Shown: in pieces, positions 1 to 6,903 of the stretch
Layout: every line of letters starts with the position of its first letter
Numbering within the stretch: the stretch's first letter is position 1
Assembly: GCA_913058165.1 (NCBI GenBank)
Contig: CAJXQV010000020.1
Span: 1 to 11,102 of the forward strand
From: an uncultured Chromatiales bacterium
GTDB lineage: Bacteria; Pseudomonadota; Gammaproteobacteria; Steroidobacterales; GCA-2729495
Reading direction: 5' to 3'
Length of the DNA stretch: 11,102 nucleotides
Notes under the pieces: model-generated
Seen by the model: only the letters and a program-made list of their open reading frames with translations
What the model was told of the DNA's origin: nothing
The model's database searches: none
Position numbers and translations under genes: made by a program

Positions 1-44
1 ATTGCCTCTTGTCTCGTGGGCTCGGAGATGTGTATAAGAGACAG
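1..44. other. Untrimmed Illumina Nextera adapter, left end
   Basis: This is synthetic sequence, not genome. Bases 1-2 match the last two bases of the P7 arm. Bases 3-10 (TGCCTCTT) match the Nextera i7 index I recall as N711. Bases 11-44 are the Read 2 transposase adapter, whose last 19 bases (26-44) are the Tn5 mosaic end, closing with TATAAGAGACAG. Genomic sequence starts at 45. The adapter puts a stop codon (35-37) in the uvrD reading frame, so an automatic gene caller would give that gene a false internal start. Confidence 0.98.
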
Positions 45-46
45 AT

Positions 47-1972
47 CTATGGGTTGGCACGTTTCACGGCCTGGCACACCGGCTGCTCCGCCGTCATTAC
101 CAAGAAGCCCAGCTGCCGCAGGGCTTCCAGATTATTGATTCCGATGACCAGCTGCGAATTATAAAACGCATGATTAAAGGCTTGGAACTCGATGAAACCG
201 CCTGGGTGCCCCGTGAAGTGCAGTACTTCATTAACGCGCAGAAAGATGAAGGCCGCCGTGCCGCCAACATGGATGATCGCGGTGACTACACCCGCGCGCA
301 GATGATTAAGCTGTATCAAAGCTATCAGGATATCTGCGAGCGCTCAGGCTTGGTCGACTTTGCCGAGCTGCTACTGCGGGCTCACGAACTGTGGCTAAAA
401 AACCCCGACATTCTGGGGCACTATCAACGTCGCTTTCAGCACGTATTGGTGGATGAGTTTCAGGACACCAACACCATTCAGTACGCCTGGCTGCGGGTGC
501 TTACTGGTAAAACCGGAATACCGTTTGCGGTAGGTGATGATGACCAATCGATTTATGGCTGGCGCGGTGCGCGGGTCGAAAACATGCAGCGGCTGCAAAC
601 TGACTTTCCCGGCATTAGCCTTATTAAACTGGAGCAGAACTATCGCTCTACCGCCAACATTCTGAATGCTGCCAATGCAGTCATCGACAACAATGCAGGA
701 CGACTCGGCAAAAAACTGTGGACAGACGGCAACGAAGGCGACCCGATTCGGATCTACAACGCCTACAACGAGCGCGATGAAGCTGAATTTATTACCGCCC
801 GCATTCAGGATTGGGTGGCACAGGGCAATGCCCGCGCCGATATCGCTATTTTGTATCGCTCCAATGCGCAATCGCGTGTGTTTGAAGAAGCCTTCTTTCA
901 AAACAGCGTGCCCTACCGGGTCTACGGTGGCTTACGCTTCTTCGAGCGCGCCGAAATTAAAGACGCCATGGGGTATCTGCGACTTATTCAAAACCGCGAT
1001 GACGACGCCTCATTTGAACGCATTATTAACCTGCCCACCCGCGGTATTGGTGCTGCCACAATCACCATCATTCGTGACTGCGCACGCGCCAATGCCACAC
1101 CTATGTGGCAGGCGGCACTTAGCTCTGCAGGCGGGCAACTGTCGGCGCGGGCAGCCAATGCGGTGCAGACGTTTCTGGCGCTGATTGAAAAAATCGATGA
1201 GGACACCAAAGGGCTCGACCTGCACGAGCAGGTGAATCGCACAATTAACCAAAGTGGCTTGATCGCACACTATAAAAAAGAGAAGGGCGAGCGCGGCGAA
1301 GCCCGTATAGAAAATCTAGATGAACTGGTCACCGCAGCGGAGGGCTTTGAACCCGATGATGCCGAGCTGGAGTTGCCTCCCCTTATGGCATTTCTGGCCC
1401 ACGCGGCACTTGAAGCCGGTGACGATCAGGCCGACAAGTGGGAAGACTGCGTGCAGATGATGACCCTGCACTCGGCGAAGGGTCTCGAGTTTCCGCTGGT
1501 GTTTATGACCGGGGTTGAGGAAGGCCTGTTTCCGCATAAACGCTCCATCAATGACCCCAGTGGTCTCGAAGAGGAACGCCGGCTTTGCTACGTGGGCATT
1601 ACCCGAGCAATGCAACAGCTGTACATCAGCCATGCCGAGCAACGCCGCATGTGGGGCTCCGAAACCTACGCTCAGGCATCACGCTTCATTAAAGAGATAC
1701 CGGCAGAGCTGGTTGAAGATATCCGGCCGAAAATTGCAGTGTCTGCACCCGTATTTAATGGCGGCAACCGACAGGCTGTCCGCCGCCCCGGTGCTGCCAC
1801 ACGTTCCGACGCGCCGATAAAGCTGGGCCAGAGAGTCCGCCATGCTAAATTCGGCGAAGGTGTTGTCATGAATTACGAGGGCACTGGTCCGCATGCGCGG
1901 GTGCAGGTGAATTTTGAAGACGAAGGCATGAAGTGGCTGGTCATGTCTTATGCGAAGCTTGAACTCCTGTAG
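47..1972 (+). CDS. uvrD: DNA helicase II UvrD, 5'-truncated by the contig end
   Basis: UvrD is an SF1A 3'-5' DNA helicase. It unwinds nicked DNA in methyl-directed mismatch repair (with MutL) and releases UvrC and the excised oligonucleotide in nucleotide excision repair. The open frame runs from the adapter junction: the first full codon is at 47, and the ATG at 170 is internal. The 641 visible residues begin with WVGTFHGLAHRLL, which sits near residue 86 of E. coli UvrD (720 aa). About 85 residues are therefore missing, including Walker A and motif Ia. Visible motifs by fragment residue are II VDEFQDTN (135-142), III GDDDQSIYGWRG (163-174), IV LEQNYRST (195-202), V TLHSAKGLEF (473-482) and VI around EEERRLCYVGITRA (508-521). 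The UvrD-type C-terminal Tudor-like domain starts near GQRVRHAKFGEG (about 593-641) and distinguishes it from Rep. The 3' end is intact. The gene lies 117 nt upstream of trkA on the same strand. Confidence 0.96.
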   Translation, partial: LWVGTFHGLAHRLLRRHYQEAQLPQGFQIIDSDDQLRIIKRMIKGLELDETAWVPREVQYFINAQKDEGRRAANMDDRGDYTRAQMIKLYQSYQDICERSGLVDFAELLLRAHELWLKNPDILGHYQRRFQHVLVDEFQDTNTIQYAWLRVLTGKTGIPFAVGDDDQSIYGWRGARVENMQRLQTDFPGISLIKLEQNYRSTANILNAANAVIDNNAGRLGKKLWTDGNEGDPIRIYNAYNERDEAEFITARIQDWVAQGNARADIAILYRSNAQSRVFEEAFFQNSVPYRVYGGLRFFERAEIKDAMGYLRLIQNRDDDASFERIINLPTRGIGAATITIIRDCARANATPMWQAALSSAGGQLSARAANAVQTFLALIEKIDEDTKGLDLHEQVNRTINQSGLIAHYKKEKGERGEARIENLDELVTAAEGFEPDDAELELPPLMAFLAHAALEAGDDQADKWEDCVQMMTLHSAKGLEFPLVFMTGVEEGLFPHKRSINDPSGLEEERRLCYVGITRAMQQLYISHAEQRRMWGSETYAQASRFIKEIPAELVEDIRPKIAVSAPVFNGGNRQAVRRPGAATRSDAPIKLGQRVRHAKFGEGVVMNYEGTGPHARVQVNFEDEGMKWLVMSYAKLELL

Positions 1973-2032
1973 CACTAACTGTTGTAGAATCAAAAGCTGA
2001 TGTTAACGCAGGATTCAGTGAGCACAGGTTTT

Positions 2033-2059
2033 AGCAGCAGGCACTAATTGCCTGCCGCT
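2033..2059. other. Hairpin in the uvrD-trkA gap
   Basis: AGCAGCAGGC (2033-2042) pairs with GCCTGCCGCT (2050-2059) across a 7-base loop. That gives nine pairs and one A-C mismatch, with an uninterrupted 6-bp inner stem. No T-run follows on either strand, so it is not a standard intrinsic terminator. It lies 61 to 87 nt after the uvrD stop and ends 30 nt before the trkA ATG. If transcription starts upstream of it, it would sit in the trkA 5' leader. The structure is seen in sequence; any role is unknown. Confidence 0.4.
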
Positions 2060-2089
2060 CTCACTCAGGCTCACAGTAGTTATTTACTA

Positions 2090-3454
2090 ATGAATATACT
2101 CATCCTCGGAGCCGGGCAGGTCGGCTCAACCGCTGCCTACCAACTCGCTCGCGAAGAAGCGAATGAGGTCACCATTGTCGATAAAGACCCGGCAGCGCTA
2201 AAAAGCCTGTCTGACCGTCTCGATGTACGCACGGTTATTGGTCATGCGGCCTACCCGTCAACCCTGCAGCGCGCCGGTGTTGCTGATGCGGACATGATTA
2301 TTGCGCTCACCCGCAGCGATGAAGTGAATATGATCGCCTGCCAGATAGCTTTCACGATGTTTGGCACCAAAACTAAAATTGCGCGGATCCGTGCGGCCGA
2401 ATACAGCAACGCGCCCAACCTGTTCCATCAGAATGCGATGCCCGTGGACGTATGGATTAGCCCGGAACAGCTCGTTACCGAGCATATTCAGCAACTCATT
2501 CTTTTCCCCGGCGCCTTTCAGGTGCTCGAATTTGCCGGAGGCAAAGTGCAAATGGCAGGTGTAAAAGCCCGCCGCGACGGGCGCCTGGTGGGTGAAGAAC
2601 TGCGTGAACTCCACCATCACCTGCCCACCATTGAAGCTCGTGTGGCGGCCATTTATCGCGACGGTTTAAGCATTCCTCCCGAAGGCGACACCCTGATTCA
2701 AGAAGATGACGAAGTGTTCTTCGTCGCCGCTGCTAAAGACTTGCACGGTGTTATGCCGGAAATGCGCAAGCTGGAACGCTCGGTGCGTAGTGTGGTTATT
2801 GCCGGTGGCGGCAACATCGGTTTCCGTCTGGCCAAAGCGCTGGAAGGCACCAATCAGGTCAAACTTATTGAACGCGATAAAGACCGAGCCAAGCTCATCT
2901 CCGAACGTCTTGAGAACACCATCGTCCTAACCGGTGATGCCGCAGATGAAAACCTGCTACTTGAAGAAAACATCGACAGTGCCGACGTGTTCTGTGCGCT
3001 CACCAATGCCGAAGAAGCCAACATTCTATCCGCCATGCTGGCAAAGAAACTTGGCTGCAAAAAAGTAATGGCGCTCATCAACCGTCCGGCCTATGCCGAA
3101 CTGGTGGAAGACAGTGGCGGCATCGATGTGGCGATTTCACCGCAACAAATCACTATTGGCTCGCTGCTGGCACATATCCGCCTTGGCGACGTAGTCAAAG
3201 TGCACTCGCTGCGCCGCGGTCGTGCTGAAGCCATTGAGGCCATTGCACATGGCAAACCGGGCGAATCGAAAGTGGTAGGCAAAACCATTGAAGACATCAA
3301 ACTGCCCAGCGGCACCAATATAAGCCTGATCATTCGCGGTGAGAAAATAATGCAGGCGCACCATGACACGATGGTCGAAGAAGACGATCACCTCATTCTG
3401 TTCATGACCGACCGGCGTCAAACCGACAATGTTGAACGCTTGTTTGCGATGTAA
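2090..3454 (+). CDS. trkA: Trk K+ uptake system NAD-binding gating subunit TrkA
   Basis: TrkA is the cytoplasmic peripheral subunit of the Trk potassium uptake system. It forms a nucleotide-binding ring that gates the TrkH channel in response to NAD(H)/ATP. The 454-residue product matches the double-RCK layout of E. coli TrkA (458 aa). The first Rossmann domain has GAGQVG (7-12) with acidic D31 closing the second strand. The first RCK_C domain ends near 220. The second Rossmann domain has GGGNIG (239-244) with E261, and a second RCK_C domain runs to the C-terminal VERLFAM. I chose ATG 2090 over an in-frame TTG at 2048 because the family starts directly with the M-x-I-x-I-L-G-A-G strand, and the TTG falls inside a hairpin loop. 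No clear Shine-Dalgarno site is visible at either start. trkH follows after 48 nt, giving a trkA-trkH pair, which in E. coli are unlinked genes. Confidence 0.96.
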   Translation: MNILILGAGQVGSTAAYQLAREEANEVTIVDKDPAALKSLSDRLDVRTVIGHAAYPSTLQRAGVADADMIIALTRSDEVNMIACQIAFTMFGTKTKIARIRAAEYSNAPNLFHQNAMPVDVWISPEQLVTEHIQQLILFPGAFQVLEFAGGKVQMAGVKARRDGRLVGEELRELHHHLPTIEARVAAIYRDGLSIPPEGDTLIQEDDEVFFVAAAKDLHGVMPEMRKLERSVRSVVIAGGGNIGFRLAKALEGTNQVKLIERDKDRAKLISERLENTIVLTGDAADENLLLEENIDSADVFCALTNAEEANILSAMLAKKLGCKKVMALINRPAYAELVEDSGGIDVAISPQQITIGSLLAHIRLGDVVKVHSLRRGRAEAIEAIAHGKPGESKVVGKTIEDIKLPSGTNISLIIRGEKIMQAHHDTMVEEDDHLILFMTDRRQTDNVERLFAM

Positions 3455-3502
3455 ATTGCCTTTACCAACGGCACCTGAGTTAATACGGAATAGCACGAAC
3501 GC

Positions 3503-4954
3503 ATGCATCTGACAGTAGTACAACGAATACTTGGTCTTCTGCTAATGCTGTTCAGCTTCAGCATGCTGCCCCCTGTTTTAGTGTCCTGGTATTTTAACGA
3601 CGGCGCGATGGCGGCTTTTATTTCCGGATTCGGCGTAACCTTTGGTGTCGGCACTCTGGTGTGGCTGCCGGTACGTGATCAAATAGAGGAACTGCGACTT
3701 CGCGACGGTTTTTTGATTGTTGCCGCATTCTGGCTAGGGCTCGGTGCCATGGGTGGCGTGCCGCTGTTCTTTGCCCAGCTGCCGGATATGAGTTTTACCG
3801 ACTCGGTATTCGAGTCGGTTTCCGGGCTTACTACCACCGGTGCCACCGTACTCACTGGCCTCGATGACCTCCCCCGATCTATCCTCTACTACCGCCAGCA
3901 ACTTCAATGGCTGGGCGGCATGGGTATTATCGTGCTGGCCGTAGCTATTCTACCGATGCTGGGTGTCGGTGGGATGGCACTGTATAAGGCCGAAACACCC
4001 GGCCCCATGAAAGACAGCAAGCTCACCCCACGCATTACCGAAACCGCCAAAGCGTTGTGGTACATCTACCTCGGGTTAACCATTGCCTGCGCGCTGGCCT
4101 ACTGGGGCGCCGGTATGTCGCTGTTCGATGCCATCTGTCACAGTTTCAGCACTATCGCTATCGGCGGGTTTTCAACTCATGATCAAAGCATAGGCTTCTT
4201 TGATTCAGACCTAATCGACGTAGTGGCCATCGTTTTCATGATTGCCGCGGGGGCGAATTTCTCGTTGCACTTTGTGGCCTGGCGCGACAAAAACTTTCGC
4301 AGCTACTTAGCCGACCCAGAGTTCCGCGCCTACATAAAACTGCTCATCTCTATTTGCGCCGTCACGCTGATTTATCTCTATATTGCCGGTGTTTATGACA
4401 GCCTCGGCGACACAGTAATCCGCGGCATGTTTCAGGTGGTTTCAGTGGCAACCACCACTGGCTTTACCACCGCCGAATTCTGGATATGGCCAGGCGCATT
4501 GCCGGTAATTTTGATTTTCAGCAGTTTCATTGGCGGCTGCGCCGGCTCTACCGGTGGCGGCATGAAGGTTATGCGCTGGTTGCTGCTGTACCTGCAGGGC
4601 GTGCGTGAAGTAAAGCGCCTGGTGCATCCGAATGCAGAAATTCCGGTGAAACTGGGCAAGATTGTTGTCGCACAGCGCGTCATCGAATCGGTATGGGGCT
4701 TTTTTGCTGTTTACGTCGTTCTGTTTGCCTTCATGATGGTGGTGTTGTTGGCCGACGGTCTCGATCAGGTCACTGCATTTTCTGCTATCGCTGCGTCATT
4801 GAACAACCTTGGCCCGGGTCTCGGCGACGTATCAACGGGCTTTGGCGGACTCAGCAACTTATCAAAATGGGTCTGCATTCTGGCCATGCTATTAGGCCGC
4901 CTCGAAATCTTTACGCTGCTAGTACTCGTCTCCCGCAGTTTCTGGAATCGTTAA
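3503..4954 (+). CDS. trkH: Trk K+ uptake system membrane channel TrkH
   Basis: TrkH is the inner-membrane K+-translocating subunit of the Trk system, a dimeric channel-like protein gated by TrkA. At 483 residues it equals the usual TrkH/TrkG length. The four P-loop filter segments of the Trk/Ktr/HKT superfamily are visible, each with its glycine: TTGAT (111-115), STIAIGGFST (216-225), ATTTGFTT (316-323) and NNLGPGLG (434-441). The third M2 region contains the glycine-rich GGCAGSTGGGMK stretch (344-355) expected for the intramembrane gating loop. Other family stretches are YRQQLQWLGGMGIIVLAVAI (130-149) and KRLVHPNA (371-378). The start is ATG 3503, with only a weak GGA upstream. TrkG is a near paralogue; TrkH is the better default name because trkA is adjacent. 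The next gene, a TRAP permease, starts 10 nt after the stop, so the two are probably co-transcribed. Confidence 0.96.
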   Translation: MHLTVVQRILGLLLMLFSFSMLPPVLVSWYFNDGAMAAFISGFGVTFGVGTLVWLPVRDQIEELRLRDGFLIVAAFWLGLGAMGGVPLFFAQLPDMSFTDSVFESVSGLTTTGATVLTGLDDLPRSILYYRQQLQWLGGMGIIVLAVAILPMLGVGGMALYKAETPGPMKDSKLTPRITETAKALWYIYLGLTIACALAYWGAGMSLFDAICHSFSTIAIGGFSTHDQSIGFFDSDLIDVVAIVFMIAAGANFSLHFVAWRDKNFRSYLADPEFRAYIKLLISICAVTLIYLYIAGVYDSLGDTVIRGMFQVVSVATTTGFTTAEFWIWPGALPVILIFSSFIGGCAGSTGGGMKVMRWLLLYLQGVREVKRLVHPNAEIPVKLGKIVVAQRVIESVWGFFAVYVVLFAFMMVVLLADGLDQVTAFSAIAASLNNLGPGLGDVSTGFGGLSNLSKWVCILAMLLGRLEIFTLLVLVSRSFWNR

Positions 4955-4964
4955 ACCTGTATCC

Positions 4965-5495
4965 ATGCGCAGCAACGTCTTACTGCAGTTGACGGAAGGG
5001 CTTATTCGCAAAACCGGCGAAATCGTAAGCTGGCTCACGCTGGCAATGGTTGTCGTGATGTTTTTGCTGGTGGCATTGCGCTACTGGTTCGACACCGGCT
5101 GGATCTGGATGCAGGAGAGCGTTACCTGGATGCACGCGGCAGTGTTCATGCTGGGTGCTGCATACACCCTTGCTGACGATGCACATGTGCGCGTCGATAT
5201 TTTCTATCGAGAAATGAGCGTGGCTCAAAAGGCCTGGGTCAACACGCTCGGCACGCTGGTCTTTCTATTGCCGTTTACCGGCTTCATTACCTGGATTAGC
5301 TGGCAATACGTAGAGATTTCCTGGGCTATCCGCGAAACCAGCTTTGAATCCGGCGGGCTACCGTACCCGTGGATACCACTAATGAAGAGCTTCATTCCGG
5401 CCGCATCTTTGCTGTTGCTATTGCAAGGGGTGCTCATGCTGGTTCGGTCGCTGCAAATAATTAGGCGTGACCGCAACATGAAAACCGCCGACTGA
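4965..5495 (+). CDS. TRAP transporter small permease subunit, DctQ family
   Basis: This is the small membrane subunit of a tripartite ATP-independent periplasmic (TRAP) transporter. It pairs with the large DctM-type subunit in the inner membrane for Na+-coupled solute uptake. The 176-residue protein shows four hydrophobic helices at about 24-42, 54-71, 95-113 and 139-161. Family signatures are ES at 51-52 opening helix 2, HVRVDIFY (74-81) after it, and GGLPYPWIPLMKSFIPA (130-146) leading into helix 4. The length and the GGLPYPW form resemble the FcbT2-like group (mannitol/chloroaromatic and keto-acid TRAPs). ATG 4965 is the only plausible start; it begins 10 nt after the trkH stop and has no clear Shine-Dalgarno site. 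The large subunit follows after one base. The family call is firm; the substrate is unknown. Confidence 0.92.
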   Translation: MRSNVLLQLTEGLIRKTGEIVSWLTLAMVVVMFLLVALRYWFDTGWIWMQESVTWMHAAVFMLGAAYTLADDAHVRVDIFYREMSVAQKAWVNTLGTLVFLLPFTGFITWISWQYVEISWAIRETSFESGGLPYPWIPLMKSFIPAASLLLLLQGVLMLVRSLQIIRRDRNMKTAD

Positions 5496-5496
5496 T

Positions 5497-6873
5497 ATGG
5501 CCATCTACGCTCTTCTTATGTTTTTTACCGTGGTGCTGGTGCTGTTGGCCGGTTACCCGGTGGCGTTAACTCTCGCCGGCACCGCCCTGCTGTTTGCGCT
5601 TGGGGGCGTCATCGGTGGCGGCTTTGAAATCGCCTTTATCGAAACCATGCCCAGTCGCTTGTTCGGCATTATGAACAACGAAACACTCATTGCGGTGCCG
5701 CTGTTTGTCTTCATGGGAGTGACGCTGGAACGCGCCCGCATTGCTGAAGATCTGCTGACCACGCTGAGCGAATGCATCGGCCCGCGCCCTGGCGGTCTGG
5801 GCTTTGCTGTGATTATTGTTGGCATGCTGTTGGCTGCCAGTACCGGCATTGTTGGTGCCACCGTCGTCACTATGGGCTTGTTGTCGTTACCCACGATGCT
5901 CAAGCGCGGCTACTCGCCGTCGCTGGCCTGCGGCACTATTTGTGCAGCAGGCACGCTCGGGCAGATTATTCCGCCCTCCATCATTCTCGTGTTACTCGGC
6001 GACGTGCTGTCATCGGCATACCAGCAAGCGCAGCTGGAACAGGGAAACTTTGCACCCGATACCATATCCGTAGGCGATTTATTTGTTGGTGCAGTTATTC
6101 CCGGCCTACTCTTGGTGGCTCTGTATCTGGGTTATCTAACACTGCTTGCTATTTTTAAGCCCGAAACCATGCCGCCCGCAGCTGCAACGGACAGTCACCC
6201 CGATCGTCTGCTAAAGCGCGTGGCGCTAGTGCTATTGCCACCGCTGGTGCTTATTCTGGCCGTTCTCGGCTCTATCATTGCTGGCGTTGCCACCCCCACT
6301 GAAGCAGCATCAGTGGGTGCGATGGGGGCCTTACTGCTCGCCGGAATCAAAAGGCAGCTGAATTTAAACAGACTCCGCGAGATAGTGCGCAACACCACCC
6401 GCGTTACCAGTATGGTGTTTCTAATTCTGGTCGGCGCCTCAATGTTTTCACTGGTGTTTCGCGGCTATGAAGGCGACGACGCCATTCGTGATTTTTTAAG
6501 CGCCTTGCCCGGCGGACGGGTCAGCGCCTTGTTGCTGGTAATGCTGGTCATGTTCTTATTGGGCTTTGTGCTCGACTTTATCGAAATTACTTTTGTGGTC
6601 GTGCCTATCGTCGGGCCAGTGCTGCTGGCAATGGGCATCGACCCAGTATGGCTCGGCATAATGATTGCCATCAATTTGCAAACCTCGTTCCTAACGCCGC
6701 CGTTCGGCTTCGCGCTGTTCTATTTACGCGGTGTGGCGCCCCCCGAACTCGCCACTTCGGCAATCTACAAAGGCGTTATGCCGTTTATTGGCATTCAGTT
6801 GCTGGCATTAGGAATGCTAGCAATGTGGCCGGAATTGGTCAGCTGGTTGCCGGACTTACTCAGCAATAATTGA
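5497..6873 (+). CDS. TRAP transporter large permease subunit, DctM family (FcbT3-like)
   Basis: This is the large integral-membrane subunit that forms the translocation path of a TRAP transporter, driven by the Na+ or H+ gradient. The 458 residues are almost entirely hydrophobic. Conserved DctM features include GYPVALTLAG (19-28), NETLIAVPLFVFMG (61-74), LLAASTGIVGATVVTMG (111-127), GTLGQIIPPS (152-161) and the late LQTSFLTPPFGFALFYLRG segment. An insertion at about 170-192 (AYQQAQ to NFAPDTIS) lies between IPPSIILVLLGD and LFVGAVIPG, where typical DctM proteins have a short turn. That longer form is what I associate with the FcbT3 (mannitol/chloroaromatic) group, which includes keto-acid systems such as TakM. 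The ATG lies one base after the dctQ-type TGA, so translation is probably coupled. No binding protein (DctP type) is encoded nearby, so the substrate can only be guessed as an organic acid. Confidence 0.94.
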   Translation: MAIYALLMFFTVVLVLLAGYPVALTLAGTALLFALGGVIGGGFEIAFIETMPSRLFGIMNNETLIAVPLFVFMGVTLERARIAEDLLTTLSECIGPRPGGLGFAVIIVGMLLAASTGIVGATVVTMGLLSLPTMLKRGYSPSLACGTICAAGTLGQIIPPSIILVLLGDVLSSAYQQAQLEQGNFAPDTISVGDLFVGAVIPGLLLVALYLGYLTLLAIFKPETMPPAAATDSHPDRLLKRVALVLLPPLVLILAVLGSIIAGVATPTEAASVGAMGALLLAGIKRQLNLNRLREIVRNTTRVTSMVFLILVGASMFSLVFRGYEGDDAIRDFLSALPGGRVSALLLVMLVMFLLGFVLDFIEITFVVVPIVGPVLLAMGIDPVWLGIMIAINLQTSFLTPPFGFALFYLRGVAPPELATSAIYKGVMPFIGIQLLALGMLAMWPELVSWLPDLLSNN

Positions 6874-6903
6874 TGCCGCATACAATAGGGCATCTGCTTA
6901 AAC

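Noticed and set aside
395..901. Long antisense ORFs inside uvrD, trkA, dctM-type and MFS genes (for example 168 residues at 395-901 minus)
   Set aside because: They lie wholly within confidently identified genes, have no recognisable domains or start signals, and are typical shadows in moderately GC-rich coding DNA.
1959..1990. Sigma-70-like promoter for trkA: TTGAAC (1959-1964) and TAGAAT (1985-1990)
   Set aside because: The spacer is 20 nt and the -35 matches only four of six bases; this is within chance for a 117-nt gap. A TTGTAG/TAACGC pairing nearby is weaker still.
2048..2089. TTG start at 2048 adding 14 residues to TrkA
   Set aside because: The extra residues do not resemble the family N-terminus, which begins at the first Rossmann strand, and the TTG lies in a hairpin loop without a ribosome binding site.
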